From Rhodobacter sp. (GTDB lineage: Bacteria > Pseudomonadota > Alphaproteobacteria > Rhodobacterales > Rhodobacteraceae), in contig JAIYDJ010000077.1 in NCBI GenBank assembly GCA_027487575.1, forward strand, positions 1-50,500: 50,500 bases of DNA, in the 5' to 3' direction. Below are positions 16,365 to 25,492 of this stretch, one piece after another (the stretch's first letter is position 1; every line of letters begins with the position of its first letter). The notes under the pieces were generated by a model. It was not told the DNA's origin and did no database searches. It saw only the letters and a list, made by a program, of their open reading frames with translations. A program made the position numbers and the translations under genes.

Positions 16365-17419
16365 AGCAGATGGCCCCGGTAGTGAACGCCTTGCCCCGCA
16401 ATGACGCGGCCAACGGTCACCACCGTCTCGCCCGCCTCGGTCAGCAGGTCCGCCACCGCCCCGGCCCGGTCGGCGGCCACCACGACGATCATCCCGATCC
16501 CGCAGTTGAAGGTCTTCAGAAGTTCGGGCTCGGCCATGTTCGCCGTCCCCGCCAGCCAGCGGAACACGCCGGGCAACTGCCATGCCCCCAGGTCGATCTC
16601 GCAGGCCAGACCGTCCGGCAGCACGCGCGGCGGGTTTTCGGTCAGCCCCCCGCCGGTGATGTGGGCCAGCGCATGCACCCCGCCCGCCCGGACCGCCTGC
16701 AGAACCTGCGACACATAAAGCCGCGTCGGGGTCAGCAGCGCCTCGCCCAGTGTCCCCGGCCCCCAGGGACAGGGCGCATCCCAGCTCAGGCCAGACAGCG
16801 CCACCACCTTGCGCACAAAGGAAAATCCGTTGGAATGAATCCCCGACGAGGCCAGCCCCAGCAGCACATCGCCCTCGACCACGCCCGACGGCAACGCAGC
16901 CCCCCGCTCCATCGCGCCGACGGCAAACCCCGCCAGATCGAAATCACCGCCGTGATACATTCCCGGCATTTCCGCCGTCTCGCCGCCGATCAGCGCACAG
17001 CCCGACGCGGCACAGCCCGCCGCGATCCCCTCGATCACCCGGGCGGCCTGCTCGACTTGCAGCTTGCCCGTCGCGAAATAGTCCAGAAAGAACAGCGGCT
17101 CTGCCCCCTGGCAGACCAGATCGTTGACGCACATCGCCACCAGATCAACGCCCACCCCGTCCAGATGCCCGGTGTCGATCGCGATGCTCAGCTTGGTGCC
17201 CACCCCGTCGGTCGCCGCCACCAGCACCGGGTCGGTGTAACCCGCCGCCTTCAGGTCGAACAGCGCACCGAACCCGCCCAAGCCCGACATCACGCCGGGA
17301 CGGCGGGTCGCGGCGGCGGCGGGCTTGATCCGCTCGACCAACGCATTGCCCGCGTCGATGTCGACCCCCGCCTCGGCATAGGTCAACCCGTTGTGCCCGC
17401 CCCCGGTTTCGGTGGTCAT
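16361..17419 (-). CDS. purM: phosphoribosylformylglycinamidine cyclo-ligase PurM (AIR synthetase)
   Basis: A 352-residue ATP-dependent enzyme, fifth step of purine synthesis. Family markers are [20 protein letters not shown] at the start, [13 protein letters not shown], the [19 protein letters not shown] segment and [11 protein letters not shown]. The ATG at 17419 gives the normal N-terminus. It heads a purM-purN operon, with the stop overlapping the purN start by 4 bases. A tRNA gene lies divergently 112 bases upstream. Confidence 0.95.
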   Translation of the reverse strand: MTTETGGGHNGLTYAEAGVDIDAGNALVERIKPAAAATRRPGVMSGLGGFGALFDLKAAGYTDPVLVAATDGVGTKLSIAIDTGHLDGVGVDLVAMCVNDLVCQGAEPLFFLDYFATGKLQVEQAARVIEGIAAGCAASGCALIGGETAEMPGMYHGGDFDLAGFAVGAMERGAALPSGVVEGDVLLGLASSGIHSNGFSFVRKVVALSGLSWDAPCPWGPGTLGEALLTPTRLYVSQVLQAVRAGGVHALAHITGGGLTENPPRVLPDGLACEIDLGAWQLPGVFRWLAGTANMAEPELLKTFNCGIGMIVVVAADRAGAVADLLTEAGETVVTVGRVIAGQGVHYRGHLL

Positions 17420-17531
17420 GCGCGATCTCCCGCTTGAAATTCCCCTTCGCCCCTTAGACGATCCCGCCCCGCTCTGCAACGCACCGCCCGCCGACTTGAC
17501 CCGGACGGCACATGTGGTAGCAAAACACCGT

Positions 17532-17607
17532 GGGCCCGTAGCTCAACGGTTAGAGCAGGGCGCTCATAACGCCTTGGCTGGGGGTTCGAGTCCCTCCGGG
17601 CCTACCA
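17532..17607 (+). tRNA. tRNA with CAT anticodon, probably tRNA-Ile2 (lysidine) or else elongator tRNA-Met
   Basis: A 76-base cloverleaf with encoded CCA: acceptor GGGCCCG/CGGGCCT (G-U at the first pair), D arm GCTCAACGGTTAGAGC, anticodon stem GGGCG/CGCCT with loop CTCATAA (anticodon CAT), and T arm GGGGG-TTCGAGT-CCCTC. It lacks the C1-A72 mismatch of initiator tRNA. The 3' end GGCCTACCA and the TTGG variable region resemble tRNA-Ile more than elongator tRNA-Met, so C34 may be modified to lysidine to read AUA. That identity is inferred. Confidence 0.85.
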
Positions 17608-18042
17608 GGGACCAGGGAAGCTGTCGCAGGGGCGCTGTCCCGGTCGATGTGAGTTGCCACGGCCGGTCTTCTGCCATGGGCGGGATGGCGGGCCTGTCTG
17701 ACCGGCTGAAAATGGCCGGGTGTTGCGGAATGGTTGAAGGTATCGCGGCAGCAGACCGGAACTTAACCATGATGACCGTGTTTCATGTCGTGGCGTCGGT
17801 ACGACGCACAGGGGGCACCATGTCGGTTCGGACTCGCAAGATTGCGCCCGCCTGTGCACCCGCCCGCGGACAGGGCATCCGGATGGGTGGCCGGGAAAGG
17901 TGCGGCGGTCCCTGGGACGCGCTTTCGCGAACCCGAAGCGTTAGGACACGAGCCTTCCCCCGCACATGGCCGCAAGAGACCTGCGCCGGTTGCCGGGCAT
18001 CAGGACCTGCCATCGCGGCCTGCGCCGGTCAGGGTCTCTGAA
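17608..18042 (+). other. 435-base gap between tRNA and histidine kinase
   Basis: No convincing gene is seen. Open frames cross it, including one from an ATG at 17769 to a stop at 18041, but their products are Arg/Cys/Pro-rich shadows. It contains a perfect CtrA half-site TTAACCAT at 17763-17770, so the promoter of the downstream kinase may lie here. Confidence 0.5.
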
Positions 18043-19308
18043 ATGGCCACGAAGCGCCCCGCCGACCTCCCGCAGCCAGACGTGGGCAAACCGGAAGCGG
18101 AAACACTTTCGGAAAACACATCCCTTGCCTATGAACGCGAACTTCTTGCGGCCCGCAACGAACTGGCGCAGGCCAACAAGACGCTGCGCGACCTGAACGA
18201 ACAGCTCGGGATGACAAACCGATGGCTTGACGGGTTGAACCGCGAATTGCGCGCGTTTTACGACACGCTGCCCGTCGGCATCTTCCGCGCCGAATCCTCC
18301 GGCAGGATCGTGCAGGCCAGTCGCCGGTTTTCGACGCTGCTGCAAATCGACACGCCCGACAACTGGCTGTCTTCCATCGCCGAAAGCCACCGCGCCGAGG
18401 CCGAACAGGCCCTGCGGCAGGCCATCATGGCCGGAATTCCGTTTTCCAACCGGTTCCCCCTGGCGGCCGCCAGCGAGATTGTCCGGCACATCGAGATGAA
18501 GGCCGCCCCCCTTCCCGGCCAGACGACCGAGCCGCGGGTCATTGTCGGCGTGGTCGAGGATGTGACCGAACAGGTTCTGGCCGAGGCGCACAAACGCCAG
18601 ATCGACCGGCAAACGGCCGTCAGCCAGATGACCGGCGGGCTGGCACACCATCTGAACAACCTGCTGACCGTCATCATGGGCAATCTTGAGCTGCTGGGCG
18701 ATCAGATGCCGGATCGCCCGGCCCTGCATGCCATTCTGGGGGCGGGCCTCAGCGCATCCGAACGGGCGGCAAAGCTGATCAGCCGCCTTCTGGTCTATTC
18801 CGGCCACAGCGCGACGCGACGCGACCGGATCGCCGTGGACACGGCGCTGCGGCAGGTGGCCCCGGGCCTTGCGCGTTCGGTCGAGCCGCGCCACTGCCTG
18901 ATCTGCGACCTGAAGGCCGAAGGGACTGTTGAACTCGACATCCAGATGCTGCGCGAGGCTCTGGAGGAACTGACGGCAAATGCCGCCGCCGCCATGCCTG
19001 CCGGGGGCGACATCCTGCTGTCCACCCGGATCGAACCGGCGCCCGGCGGCGTGGTGATGGTCGTGATCTCGATGCGCGATCAGGGTCGTGGAATGGACGA
19101 AGCGACGCTGACCAAGGCACGGGAGCCGTTCTTTACCACGCATGACGTGGGCAAGGGCATCGGACTGGGGCTTAGCCTTGTGGATGGCGTCGCGCGGATC
19201 GGCGGGGGGCAGTTGAAACTGCACAGCCAACTCGGCGTCGGAACCACAGTCGAAATTCATCTGCCGGTGGTCCGCAATCCCGAATTTGCCGAACCCACGC
19301 AATCCTGA
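18043..19308 (+). CDS. PAS-domain sensor histidine kinase
   Basis: A 421-residue cytoplasmic kinase. Residues about 35-65 form a coiled coil (LAARNELAQANKTLRDLNEQL), followed by a PAS-like domain (LRAFYDTLPVGIFRAESSGRI to VIVGVVEDVTEQ). The dimerisation/phosphoacceptor helix is GGLAHHLNNLLTVIMGNLEL (His in the second H of HHLNN, around residue 205). An HATPase follows with an N box (LTANAAAAMPAG), G1 (DQGRGM), an F box (PFFTT) and G2 (GKGIGLGLSLV). There is no membrane segment and no receiver domain. The ATG at 18043 was preferred over in-frame upstream codons because the extension is compositionally odd. The cognate regulator is not adjacent; a convergent hybrid kinase lies 4 bases past its stop. 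Confidence 0.85.
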   Translation: MATKRPADLPQPDVGKPEAETLSENTSLAYERELLAARNELAQANKTLRDLNEQLGMTNRWLDGLNRELRAFYDTLPVGIFRAESSGRIVQASRRFSTLLQIDTPDNWLSSIAESHRAEAEQALRQAIMAGIPFSNRFPLAAASEIVRHIEMKAAPLPGQTTEPRVIVGVVEDVTEQVLAEAHKRQIDRQTAVSQMTGGLAHHLNNLLTVIMGNLELLGDQMPDRPALHAILGAGLSASERAAKLISRLLVYSGHSATRRDRIAVDTALRQVAPGLARSVEPRHCLICDLKAEGTVELDIQMLREALEELTANAAAAMPAGGDILLSTRIEPAPGGVVMVVISMRDQGRGMDEATLTKAREPFFTTHDVGKGIGLGLSLVDGVARIGGGQLKLHSQLGVGTTVEIHLPVVRNPEFAEPTQS

Positions 19309-19312
19309 CAGC

Positions 19313-21529
19313 CTAGGGCACCTCGGGGCGCCGGGCCGCAACGCCGGGTCCGGGCGCGTCCAGTGTTTGCCGGATCGCAAGGGCAAGATCGGCCCGCCGG
19401 TACGGCTTGGTCAGCAGCGACACCCCTTCGGCCAGACGTCCCTTGTGCAGGATCACGTCCTCGGTATAGCCCGACGTGAACAGGACCTTGAGGTCGGGCT
19501 GGCGCAACAAGGCTTCCGCGGCCAGCTCTCCGCCGTTCATGCCAGGCATCACCACATCGGTGAACAGCAGATCAAAGCTCTCTCCGCCTTCCATCACCGC
19601 CAGCGCCAGTTCTGCGGATTCCCGGTCGACCACCTGGTACCCCAGCGACACCAGTTGCGTCACGACATACTTGCGCACCATCCCGTCATCCTCGACGACC
19701 AGAATGCGCTCGCTTCCGGTCAAGGGGACCGGGTCGTCGCTTTTGGGCGCCTCGACCGCGGCGTGTCCTGTCCTTGCAGGAAAAAACAGCTTCACCGATG
19801 TCCCGTCGCCGGGTTTGGAGCGGATCTGGACGTGGCCTTTCGATTGTTGCACGAAGCCCCACACCATCGACAATCCAAGGCCCGACCCCATTCCGACCCC
19901 CTTGGTCGTAAAGAACGGTTCGAATGCCCGCTCGATCACGTCCTGCGGCATGCCGCAACCGGTATCGGACACCGTAATCGTCACATAGCTGCCCGCCATC
20001 AGATGCAGGTCATCTTCGTCAAGCGTGACGTTCGACGCATCGATCGTCAAGCGCCCTCCGTCCGGCATGGCATCGCGCGCATTGATCACAAGGTTCAACA
20101 CGGCATTTTCCAACTGGCTCTGGTCGACTTCGATCTGCGAAAGACCGCTGCCCGCGTCGATCCGGATGGCAATGCTTTCGTTGATGGTCCGGCGGATCAG
20201 GCCTTCGATCCCGGTCAGCAGCCGGCCGGGGTCGACAGGTTGCGGCGACAGAACCTGCCTGCGTGAAAAGGACAAGAGGCGGCTTGTCAGCGTCGCCGCG
20301 CGTTCGGCGGCCTGAAGCGTGATCTCGGCCAGTCGGCGCAGCTTTGGGTCCGACCCGATCGACGCCAGCGACTCGGCGTTTCCGACGATGATCGTCAGCA
20401 GATTGTTGAAGTCATGCGCGATGCCGCCGGTCAACTGGCCCACCGCCTCCAGCTTTTGCGCATGCATCAGTTTCTTTTCCAGATTGCGCAGTTCGGTCAC
20501 ATCGGCCGTGCTGCCGATCATCCGGATCGGCTGCCCTTCGGCATCGCGCAGGATCAGGCCACGGTCGACGACCTCGACGATCCGCCCGTCGGCGCAGACA
20601 AGGCGGTATTCACTGGTCCAGTTGCTGGCCCCGCTGTCGATGACACTCTGCAGCCCGGTCGTCACCCGATCCCGGTCATCGGGATGAATCCATCTGTCCC
20701 AGGCGGTCATGTCGGTGCCCAGGTCATTCGGATCATAGCCATAGATGTTCAGCAGGACATCGTTCCACCAGATCTTGCCGGACTTCAGATCGGCGTCCCA
20801 AACCATGTCGTTTGTCGCCAACCCGATCAGCCGGAACCTTTCGTCGCTGAGGCGCAGCAGATCTGCGGTCCGCTCTGCCTCTTCGGCGAAGGTGGCAAAC
20901 CAGACCTCCTCATCACGCCGCCGTGCATAGAACTCGACCAGCATGACGAAGGCCAGAAAGCAGGCCATGAAGGTGACGATTGCCCCGATGCCGGGAATGC
21001 CGGGCTGTCCCAACCCGGTTCCGGTGACAAAAAGAGCGATGGGAACCGGGCTCAGGCTGACCAGCACGCCGATCGGACGCTGGAAAAAACCGGTGTTGGT
21101 GAAACGGTGAAACAGCACCAGCGGAAAGAACCAGAAGATGTAGGGCAGGATGTGGACGACGTCGGGCGTTGCGGCATAGGCCAGCATCGCACCGGCATTC
21201 AGGTGCGCCACGAAGTAGACCGACAAAAGCCCGGTCGTCCGTTCCGTCGCGAGGGTCCGGTTGAAGCAGACGAGGATCAGCATCCCCCCGGTAATCGCTG
21301 CCAGCAGGCCACCGATCCAGACCTGCACCGGCGGTTGACCGCCGCCGCCCAGGGCGGGCACCAACATTGCCATCGTCCCGACAAAGGCAAGCGCAAGGGC
21401 AATCAGAACCGCAGTCCTGTCCTGCCGCCTGTTCCGATCCCCGCGCAGGTTCCTGATCGACACCATCTGCAACTGTGCTTTCTTTTTCCAGATGCCGCAG
21501 GTCGTGGGGTGCGCCGAAGTCATGCCCAT
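19313..21529 (-). CDS. membrane-bound PAS hybrid histidine kinase with receiver domain
   Basis: A 738-residue hybrid kinase. Around residues 35-205 are about six hydrophobic helices forming a membrane sensor (for example AVLIALALAFVGTMAMLVPAL and GIGAIVTFMACFLAFVMLVEF). A PAS domain follows (RFRLIGLATNDMVWDADLKSG to IGSTADVTELR), then a HisKA helix (QLTGGIAHDFNNLLTIIVGN), an HATPase (LVINARDAMPDGG, DTGCGMP, PFFTTK, GSGLGLSMV) and a C-terminal receiver domain with Asp in LLFTDVVMPGMNG. The His and Asp make an internal phosphorelay possible. The start could also be the ATG at 21466 (VSIRNLRG); neither has a clear ribosome site. The AHDFNN type is common in LOV/PAS stress kinases. Confidence 0.88.
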   Translation of the reverse strand: MGMTSAHPTTCGIWKKKAQLQMVSIRNLRGDRNRRQDRTAVLIALALAFVGTMAMLVPALGGGGQPPVQVWIGGLLAAITGGMLILVCFNRTLATERTTGLLSVYFVAHLNAGAMLAYAATPDVVHILPYIFWFFPLVLFHRFTNTGFFQRPIGVLVSLSPVPIALFVTGTGLGQPGIPGIGAIVTFMACFLAFVMLVEFYARRRDEEVWFATFAEEAERTADLLRLSDERFRLIGLATNDMVWDADLKSGKIWWNDVLLNIYGYDPNDLGTDMTAWDRWIHPDDRDRVTTGLQSVIDSGASNWTSEYRLVCADGRIVEVVDRGLILRDAEGQPIRMIGSTADVTELRNLEKKLMHAQKLEAVGQLTGGIAHDFNNLLTIIVGNAESLASIGSDPKLRRLAEITLQAAERAATLTSRLLSFSRRQVLSPQPVDPGRLLTGIEGLIRRTINESIAIRIDAGSGLSQIEVDQSQLENAVLNLVINARDAMPDGGRLTIDASNVTLDEDDLHLMAGSYVTITVSDTGCGMPQDVIERAFEPFFTTKGVGMGSGLGLSMVWGFVQQSKGHVQIRSKPGDGTSVKLFFPARTGHAAVEAPKSDDPVPLTGSERILVVEDDGMVRKYVVTQLVSLGYQVVDRESAELALAVMEGGESFDLLFTDVVMPGMNGGELAAEALLRQPDLKVLFTSGYTEDVILHKGRLAEGVSLLTKPYRRADLALAIRQTLDAPGPGVAARRPEVP

Positions 21530-21717
21530 GCAGGGAACGCGCCCCCATCCCCGCAGTCGGGTTTAAGCCCGCAGCCGAAAGCGTCCCTTCGTAAAACGCC
21601 GGGCGCGGCTGCGGGTTCCTTGGGCCTTGCGGAATGGACGGTTTGGCGGCAGCGCGCGTCATCTTCGGTCCCTGATGTCGTAACCCGTGGGGCCGAACTA
21701 CAATCTTAAGTTGTATC

Positions 21718-21731
21718 TTACAATATATCAG
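21718..21731. promoter_or_regulatory. AT-rich site matching the scfR/sgaA operator region
   Basis: TTACAATATATCAG here and TTACAATATTTCAG at 23166-23179 differ at one base. The two flank the ScfR-type regulator gene. Next to this copy is TACAA (21699-21703) facing TTGTA (21711-21715). It lies between the regulator's stop and the hybrid kinase's start, in a dip of GC content. Confidence 0.4.
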
Positions 21732-21746
21732 GAAGATGCAATGGGA

Positions 21747-23141
21747 TCAGCTGTTGTAGCGTGTCACGCCGCGGCGACGTTCGTCGACCGGATCGGTCAG
21801 GATGGCGGCGTAATGCGCACGCTGTTCGCACTGGCTGCGCGGGCAGATGCGGCAATTGATGCCGATCGGCACCATGCGCGCCGACCCCATGCTGAACCCT
21901 TCGGCATAGCCGATTTCCGGGGCATGCTCGATACCGCAGCCCATCGCCACCGCCAGCCGGTTGTCCTGCGCGTGGCGCGCCCAGCTTGGCCGTTCGACGG
22001 TCCGGGCAAAGACGAAGAACTGGCTGCGGTCCGGCATTTCGACGAACTGCGGCACGATGCGGCCGGGGGTGCGGAAACTGGTGTGCACATCAAGCCGCGG
22101 GCAGGCTCCGCCGTATTCGGCCAGATGGAACCCCGTCGCGTTGAACCGCTTGGTCACGTTGCCGCCCTTGTCGATCCGCAGAAAGAAGAAGGGCACGCCC
22201 TGCGCCCCTTCGCGCTGCAGGGTCGTCGCGCGGTGGCAGGCCTGTTCGAACGACACGCCGAACCTTGTTGCAAGATGGTCCAGATCGTATTTCGTCTCGC
22301 GCGCTTCGGCCAGAAAGGCGGCATAGGGCATCAGCACGGCTGCCGCAAAATAGTTGGCAAGCTCGACCCGGAGCCGTGCCATCCCCCGCGCTTCGCTGAT
22401 CCCGGACCGCGCGATCAGACCGTCGAACAGGGCCCGCTGTTCCAGAAGCCCGGCCATATGCACCAGTTGAAAGGTGCGGTTGGTATGGTCCAGCGCCTCG
22501 GACAACAGGATTTCGCGCCGCGTCTCATCATACTGGCGCAGCGCGCCGGGCAGATCCTCGACCCGGCACAGCCGAACCGCCACGCCGTCCCGGTCGCGCA
22601 GCCGCCTTTTCAGCGCCACATAGACCTCGTCCGGTTCGACCGGCCCGTCCCAGAACGCCTCTGCCGCCTCTTCAAGCTCGCGGAAATGGTTTCGGTTGCG
22701 GCGAAAGACGTCGTGCACCGCCGCCTCGGGCGACCCTGAAAGAAGGGTGGCATCGGTCTGTGCCAGCGACAGCAACTGGTCCGTCGTGGCCTGATAGGCC
22801 CGGTGCAGCGCAAGGAACCCCGCCACCAGCGCCGGCGAATGCACCATCGCCGCGCGCAACTGCACAAGGTCCGGGCGGCTGTCGGCAAACAGCGGGTCCT
22901 GCATCACCGCCCGCAGGTCGGCCAACTGTGCCGAGCCGTCGTCCTCGGCGATCTGCCGCCAGTCCACGCCATAGGCGTCGAACAACCGCAGCAACACGGC
23001 AACCGACACTGATCTTTCGTTGTTCTCCAGCAGGTTGACATAGGACGCCGAGATGCCAAGCGCGCGCGCCATCGCACCCTGGGTCTCGGCCCGCTCCAGC
23101 CTCAGACGCCGCAGATGAGGGCCGATAAAGGTCTTGTGCAT
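21747..23141 (-). CDS. ScfR-family transcriptional regulator (XRE plus IrrE-like domain)
   Basis: A 464-residue regulator of the short-chain fatty acyl-CoA regulator type (relatives: PccR of Rhodobacter sphaeroides, RamB of Corynebacterium). Residues about 10-65 form an XRE helix-turn-helix (ETQGAMARALGISASYVNLLENNER). The middle has an ImmA/IrrE-like stretch (LRVELANYFAAAVLMPYAAF, then FGVSFEQACHRATTLQR). The C-terminal DUF2083 part contains paired cysteines (INCRICPRSQCEQR). Known members sense acyl-CoA status and control acetate/propionate assimilation genes. It is divergent from a serine-cycle operon, sharing a 139-base intergenic region with operator-like repeats, so it probably regulates that operon and itself. 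Confidence 0.87.
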   Translation of the reverse strand: MHKTFIGPHLRRLRLERAETQGAMARALGISASYVNLLENNERSVSVAVLLRLFDAYGVDWRQIAEDDGSAQLADLRAVMQDPLFADSRPDLVQLRAAMVHSPALVAGFLALHRAYQATTDQLLSLAQTDATLLSGSPEAAVHDVFRRNRNHFRELEEAAEAFWDGPVEPDEVYVALKRRLRDRDGVAVRLCRVEDLPGALRQYDETRREILLSEALDHTNRTFQLVHMAGLLEQRALFDGLIARSGISEARGMARLRVELANYFAAAVLMPYAAFLAEARETKYDLDHLATRFGVSFEQACHRATTLQREGAQGVPFFFLRIDKGGNVTKRFNATGFHLAEYGGACPRLDVHTSFRTPGRIVPQFVEMPDRSQFFVFARTVERPSWARHAQDNRLAVAMGCGIEHAPEIGYAEGFSMGSARMVPIGINCRICPRSQCEQRAHYAAILTDPVDERRRGVTRYNS

Positions 23142-23163
23142 GGCGAAACCCGTAAGGTGTAGA

Positions 23164-23197
23164 GTTTACAATATTTCAGATTTTCAGTTCTGTAAAC
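23164..23197. promoter_or_regulatory. inverted-repeat operator overlapping the scfR promoter
   Basis: GTTTACA (23164-23170) and TGTAAAC (23191-23197) are perfect inverted repeats with 20 bases between. Read on the minus strand, TTTACA (23191-23196) and TATTGT (23168-23173) form -35/-10 boxes with a 17-base spacer for the regulator gene, so the repeat arms coincide with the promoter. This suggests autoregulation and joint control of sgaA. Confidence 0.5.
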
Positions 23198-23280
23198 TTT
23201 CGCATTCACAGCAGAACCCTGTTTCATTTTGCATCGCGCGGCCTGCCTGCGATAGCGGGGCAACCCAAGCGGAGGAACCC

Positions 23281-24477
23281 ATGCGTACCGGAACCAACCA
23301 TCTGTTCATCCCCGGCCCGACCAACATTCCCGAAGTGGTCCGCCAAGCGATGAACGTGCCGATGCAGGATATGCGGGCGCATGATTTCGGCAACCTGACG
23401 CTCGGCCTTTTCAATGATCTGAAAAAGGTTTTCAAGACAGAAACCGGTCAGGTCTTTCTGCTGCCCGGTTCCGGAACCGGCGCCTGGGAGGCGGCCATCA
23501 CCAACACGCTGAACCCCGGCGACCGCGTGCTGATGGCGCGGCACGGGATGTTCTCGACGCTTTGGGTCGAAATGGCCGAACGGCTGGGTCTGGATGTCGA
23601 GGTGGTCGATGTCGCCTGGGGGGCCGCCTGCCCCACCGCAGAATTCGCCCGGAGGCTGGCCGCTGATACCACCGGCCGGATCAAGGCTGTGTTCGTCACC
23701 CAGAATGAAACCGCTACAGGTGTTACGTCGGATGTGGCGGCAATCCGCCGCGCGCTGGACGGCGCGTTCCACGAGGCGCTTCTGTTCGTCGACGGGGTGT
23801 CATCCATCGCCTCGATCGATTTCCGCATGGATGAATGGGGCGTCGATCTGGCCGTGACCGGCAGCCAGAAGGGCCTGATGCTGCCTGCGGGGCTTGGCAT
23901 TCTGGGGGTTTCGGCCAAGGCGATGGCGGTCAGCAGGACGTCGACCATGCGCCGGGCCTATTTTGAACTGGCGGATCAGGCGAAGAACAACGCGACGGGC
24001 TATTTTCCCTACACCCCGCCCACCCAACTGTTCCACGGCCTGCGCCGGTCGCTGGACCGGATCATGGCAGAAGGACTGGAAAACGTTTTCACCCGCCACA
24101 CGCGCCTTGCCTCGGGCGTGCGCGCTGCTGTTGCGGCCTGGGGGCTGACACCGGCGGCTGAGCATCCCTCGATCGCATCGAACACGGTCACCGCGATCCG
24201 GGTGCCGGAAGGCGTCGATGCCCGCGACGTGATCCGCATCGGCTATGACCGCTACAACTGTTCTTTCGGGTCGGGCCTTGGCCCGCTGGCGGGCAAGGTA
24301 TTCCGCATCGGCCATCTGGGGGACCTGAACGAGGGAATGTGCCTGACCGCCGTCGCGCTGGCCGAACTCAGCCTGCATGCCGCCGGGGCAAGCGTCAGCT
24401 TCGGGTCGGGGGTCGCCGCCGCGCAGGCGGTCTATGCCGAACCGGCCCCCGCCGCCAACCGCCTTGCCGCAGAATAG
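23281..24477 (+). CDS. sgaA: serine-glyoxylate aminotransferase
   Basis: A 398-residue class V PLP aminotransferase. The N-terminus NHLFIPGPTNIPEVVRQAM is typical of serine-glyoxylate aminotransferases; the PLP lysine lies in VTGSQKGLMLPAGLG (around residue 200), and the Asp that binds the pyridine nitrogen is in LFVDGVSSI. It transfers the amino group of serine to glyoxylate, giving hydroxypyruvate and glycine, a defining step of the serine cycle. The ATG follows GCGGAGGAACCC. It is the first gene of an operon with malyl-CoA lyase and malate thiokinase, divergent from the ScfR-type regulator. Confidence 0.93.
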   Translation: MRTGTNHLFIPGPTNIPEVVRQAMNVPMQDMRAHDFGNLTLGLFNDLKKVFKTETGQVFLLPGSGTGAWEAAITNTLNPGDRVLMARHGMFSTLWVEMAERLGLDVEVVDVAWGAACPTAEFARRLAADTTGRIKAVFVTQNETATGVTSDVAAIRRALDGAFHEALLFVDGVSSIASIDFRMDEWGVDLAVTGSQKGLMLPAGLGILGVSAKAMAVSRTSTMRRAYFELADQAKNNATGYFPYTPPTQLFHGLRRSLDRIMAEGLENVFTRHTRLASGVRAAVAAWGLTPAAEHPSIASNTVTAIRVPEGVDARDVIRIGYDRYNCSFGSGLGPLAGKVFRIGHLGDLNEGMCLTAVALAELSLHAAGASVSFGSGVAAAQAVYAEPAPAANRLAAE

Positions 24478-24486
24478 GACCGGGTC

Positions 24487-25440
24487 ATGAGCCATACCCT
24501 TCACCCCCTTCGTCGCGCCCGCTTGCAGCGGTCCGAACTGGCCGTTCCGGCGTCGAACCCCACGATGATCGACAAGGCCGCCGACAGCGCCGCCGATTTC
24601 GTCTTTCTGGATCTGGAAGATGCGGTGGCCCCGCCCGAAAAGGAACAGGCCCGCAAGAACGCCATTCAGGCGCTGAACGATATCGACTGGGCCGCCAAGG
24701 GGAAAACCGTGTCGGTCCGGATCAACGGGCTGGATACCCACTACATGTACCGCGACGTGGTGGATGTGATGGAACAGGCGGGCGCGCGGGTCCATACCCT
24801 GCTGGTGCCCAAGGTTGGCGTCACCGCAGACCTTTACATGGTCGAGGCGATGGTGAACCAGATCGAGCAGGCCCGCGGCCTGACCACCCGCGTCGGGATC
24901 GAGGCGCTGATCGAAACCGCGCTTGGCATGGCGAATGTCGAAGACATCGCCCGCTACGGCGCGGGTCCTGCCAGCCGGTTGGAGGCGCTGCATTTCGGCG
25001 TGGCCGACTATGCCGCGTCGATGCGGGCACGGACCACCAATATCGGCGGGCTGAACCCGATGTACCCCGGCGATCAATGGCATGCCTCGATCACCCGCAT
25101 GGTCATCGCCTGCCGCGCCTACGGCCTGCGCCCGATCGACGGCCCGTTCGGCGACTTCTCGGACCCCGAAGGCTACAAGGATGGCGCGCGCCGGGCCGCC
25201 GCCCTGGGTTGCGAGGGGAAATGGGCGATCCATCCGTCGCAGGTGGCGCTGGCCAACGAGGTGTTCAGCCCGCCCGAGGCCGAGGTGACGAAGGCCCGCC
25301 GCATCATCGAGGAACTGCGCAAGGCCGAGGCGCAGGGCAAGGGGGCGGCCTCTCTCGACGGCAAGATGATCGACGCGGCGTCGGAAAAGATGGCCAACAA
25401 CGTGCTGCTTCTGGCCGACGCCATCGCCGCGAAACACTGA
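24487..25440 (+). CDS. mcl: malyl-CoA lyase (serine-cycle type)
   Basis: A 317-residue HpcH/HpaI-type lyase of the CitE-like superfamily. Visible motifs are LDLEDAVAPPEKEQAR (acidic metal-binding region), VRINGLDTHYMYRDVVDV, the Glu of GIEALIETALGM, and GPFGDFSDPEGYKDGARR followed by GKWAIHPSQVALANEVF. From memory these segments are closer to Methylobacterium MclA (SELAVP-SNPT start) than to Rhodobacter sphaeroides Mcl1. It cleaves malyl-CoA to acetyl-CoA and glyoxylate, and may also act on beta-methylmalyl-CoA. It lies 9 bases after sgaA. Confidence 0.92.
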   Translation: MSHTLHPLRRARLQRSELAVPASNPTMIDKAADSAADFVFLDLEDAVAPPEKEQARKNAIQALNDIDWAAKGKTVSVRINGLDTHYMYRDVVDVMEQAGARVHTLLVPKVGVTADLYMVEAMVNQIEQARGLTTRVGIEALIETALGMANVEDIARYGAGPASRLEALHFGVADYAASMRARTTNIGGLNPMYPGDQWHASITRMVIACRAYGLRPIDGPFGDFSDPEGYKDGARRAAALGCEGKWAIHPSQVALANEVFSPPEAEVTKARRIIEELRKAEAQGKGAASLDGKMIDAASEKMANNVLLLADAIAAKH

Positions 25441-25443
25441 CCC

Positions 25444-25471
25444 GTAGGATGGGCAGTATTGCCCATCCTAC
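25444..25471. repeat. palindromic GTAGGATGGGCA repeat, copy A
   Basis: Arms GTAGGATGGGCA (25444-25455) and TGCCCATCCTAC (25460-25471) pair perfectly around GTAT. It sits between mcl and mtkA, inside an operon, where it could attenuate or stabilise rather than end transcription. A longer second copy is at 45544-45583. Confidence 0.85.
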
Positions 25472-25492
25472 CTGACCCCCCGGGAGGCCATA

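Noticed and set aside
17769..18041. A 90-codon ORF on the plus strand ending just before the PAS kinase
   Set aside because: Its product is Arg/Cys-rich with no domain and looks like a high-GC shadow; no ribosome site is seen.
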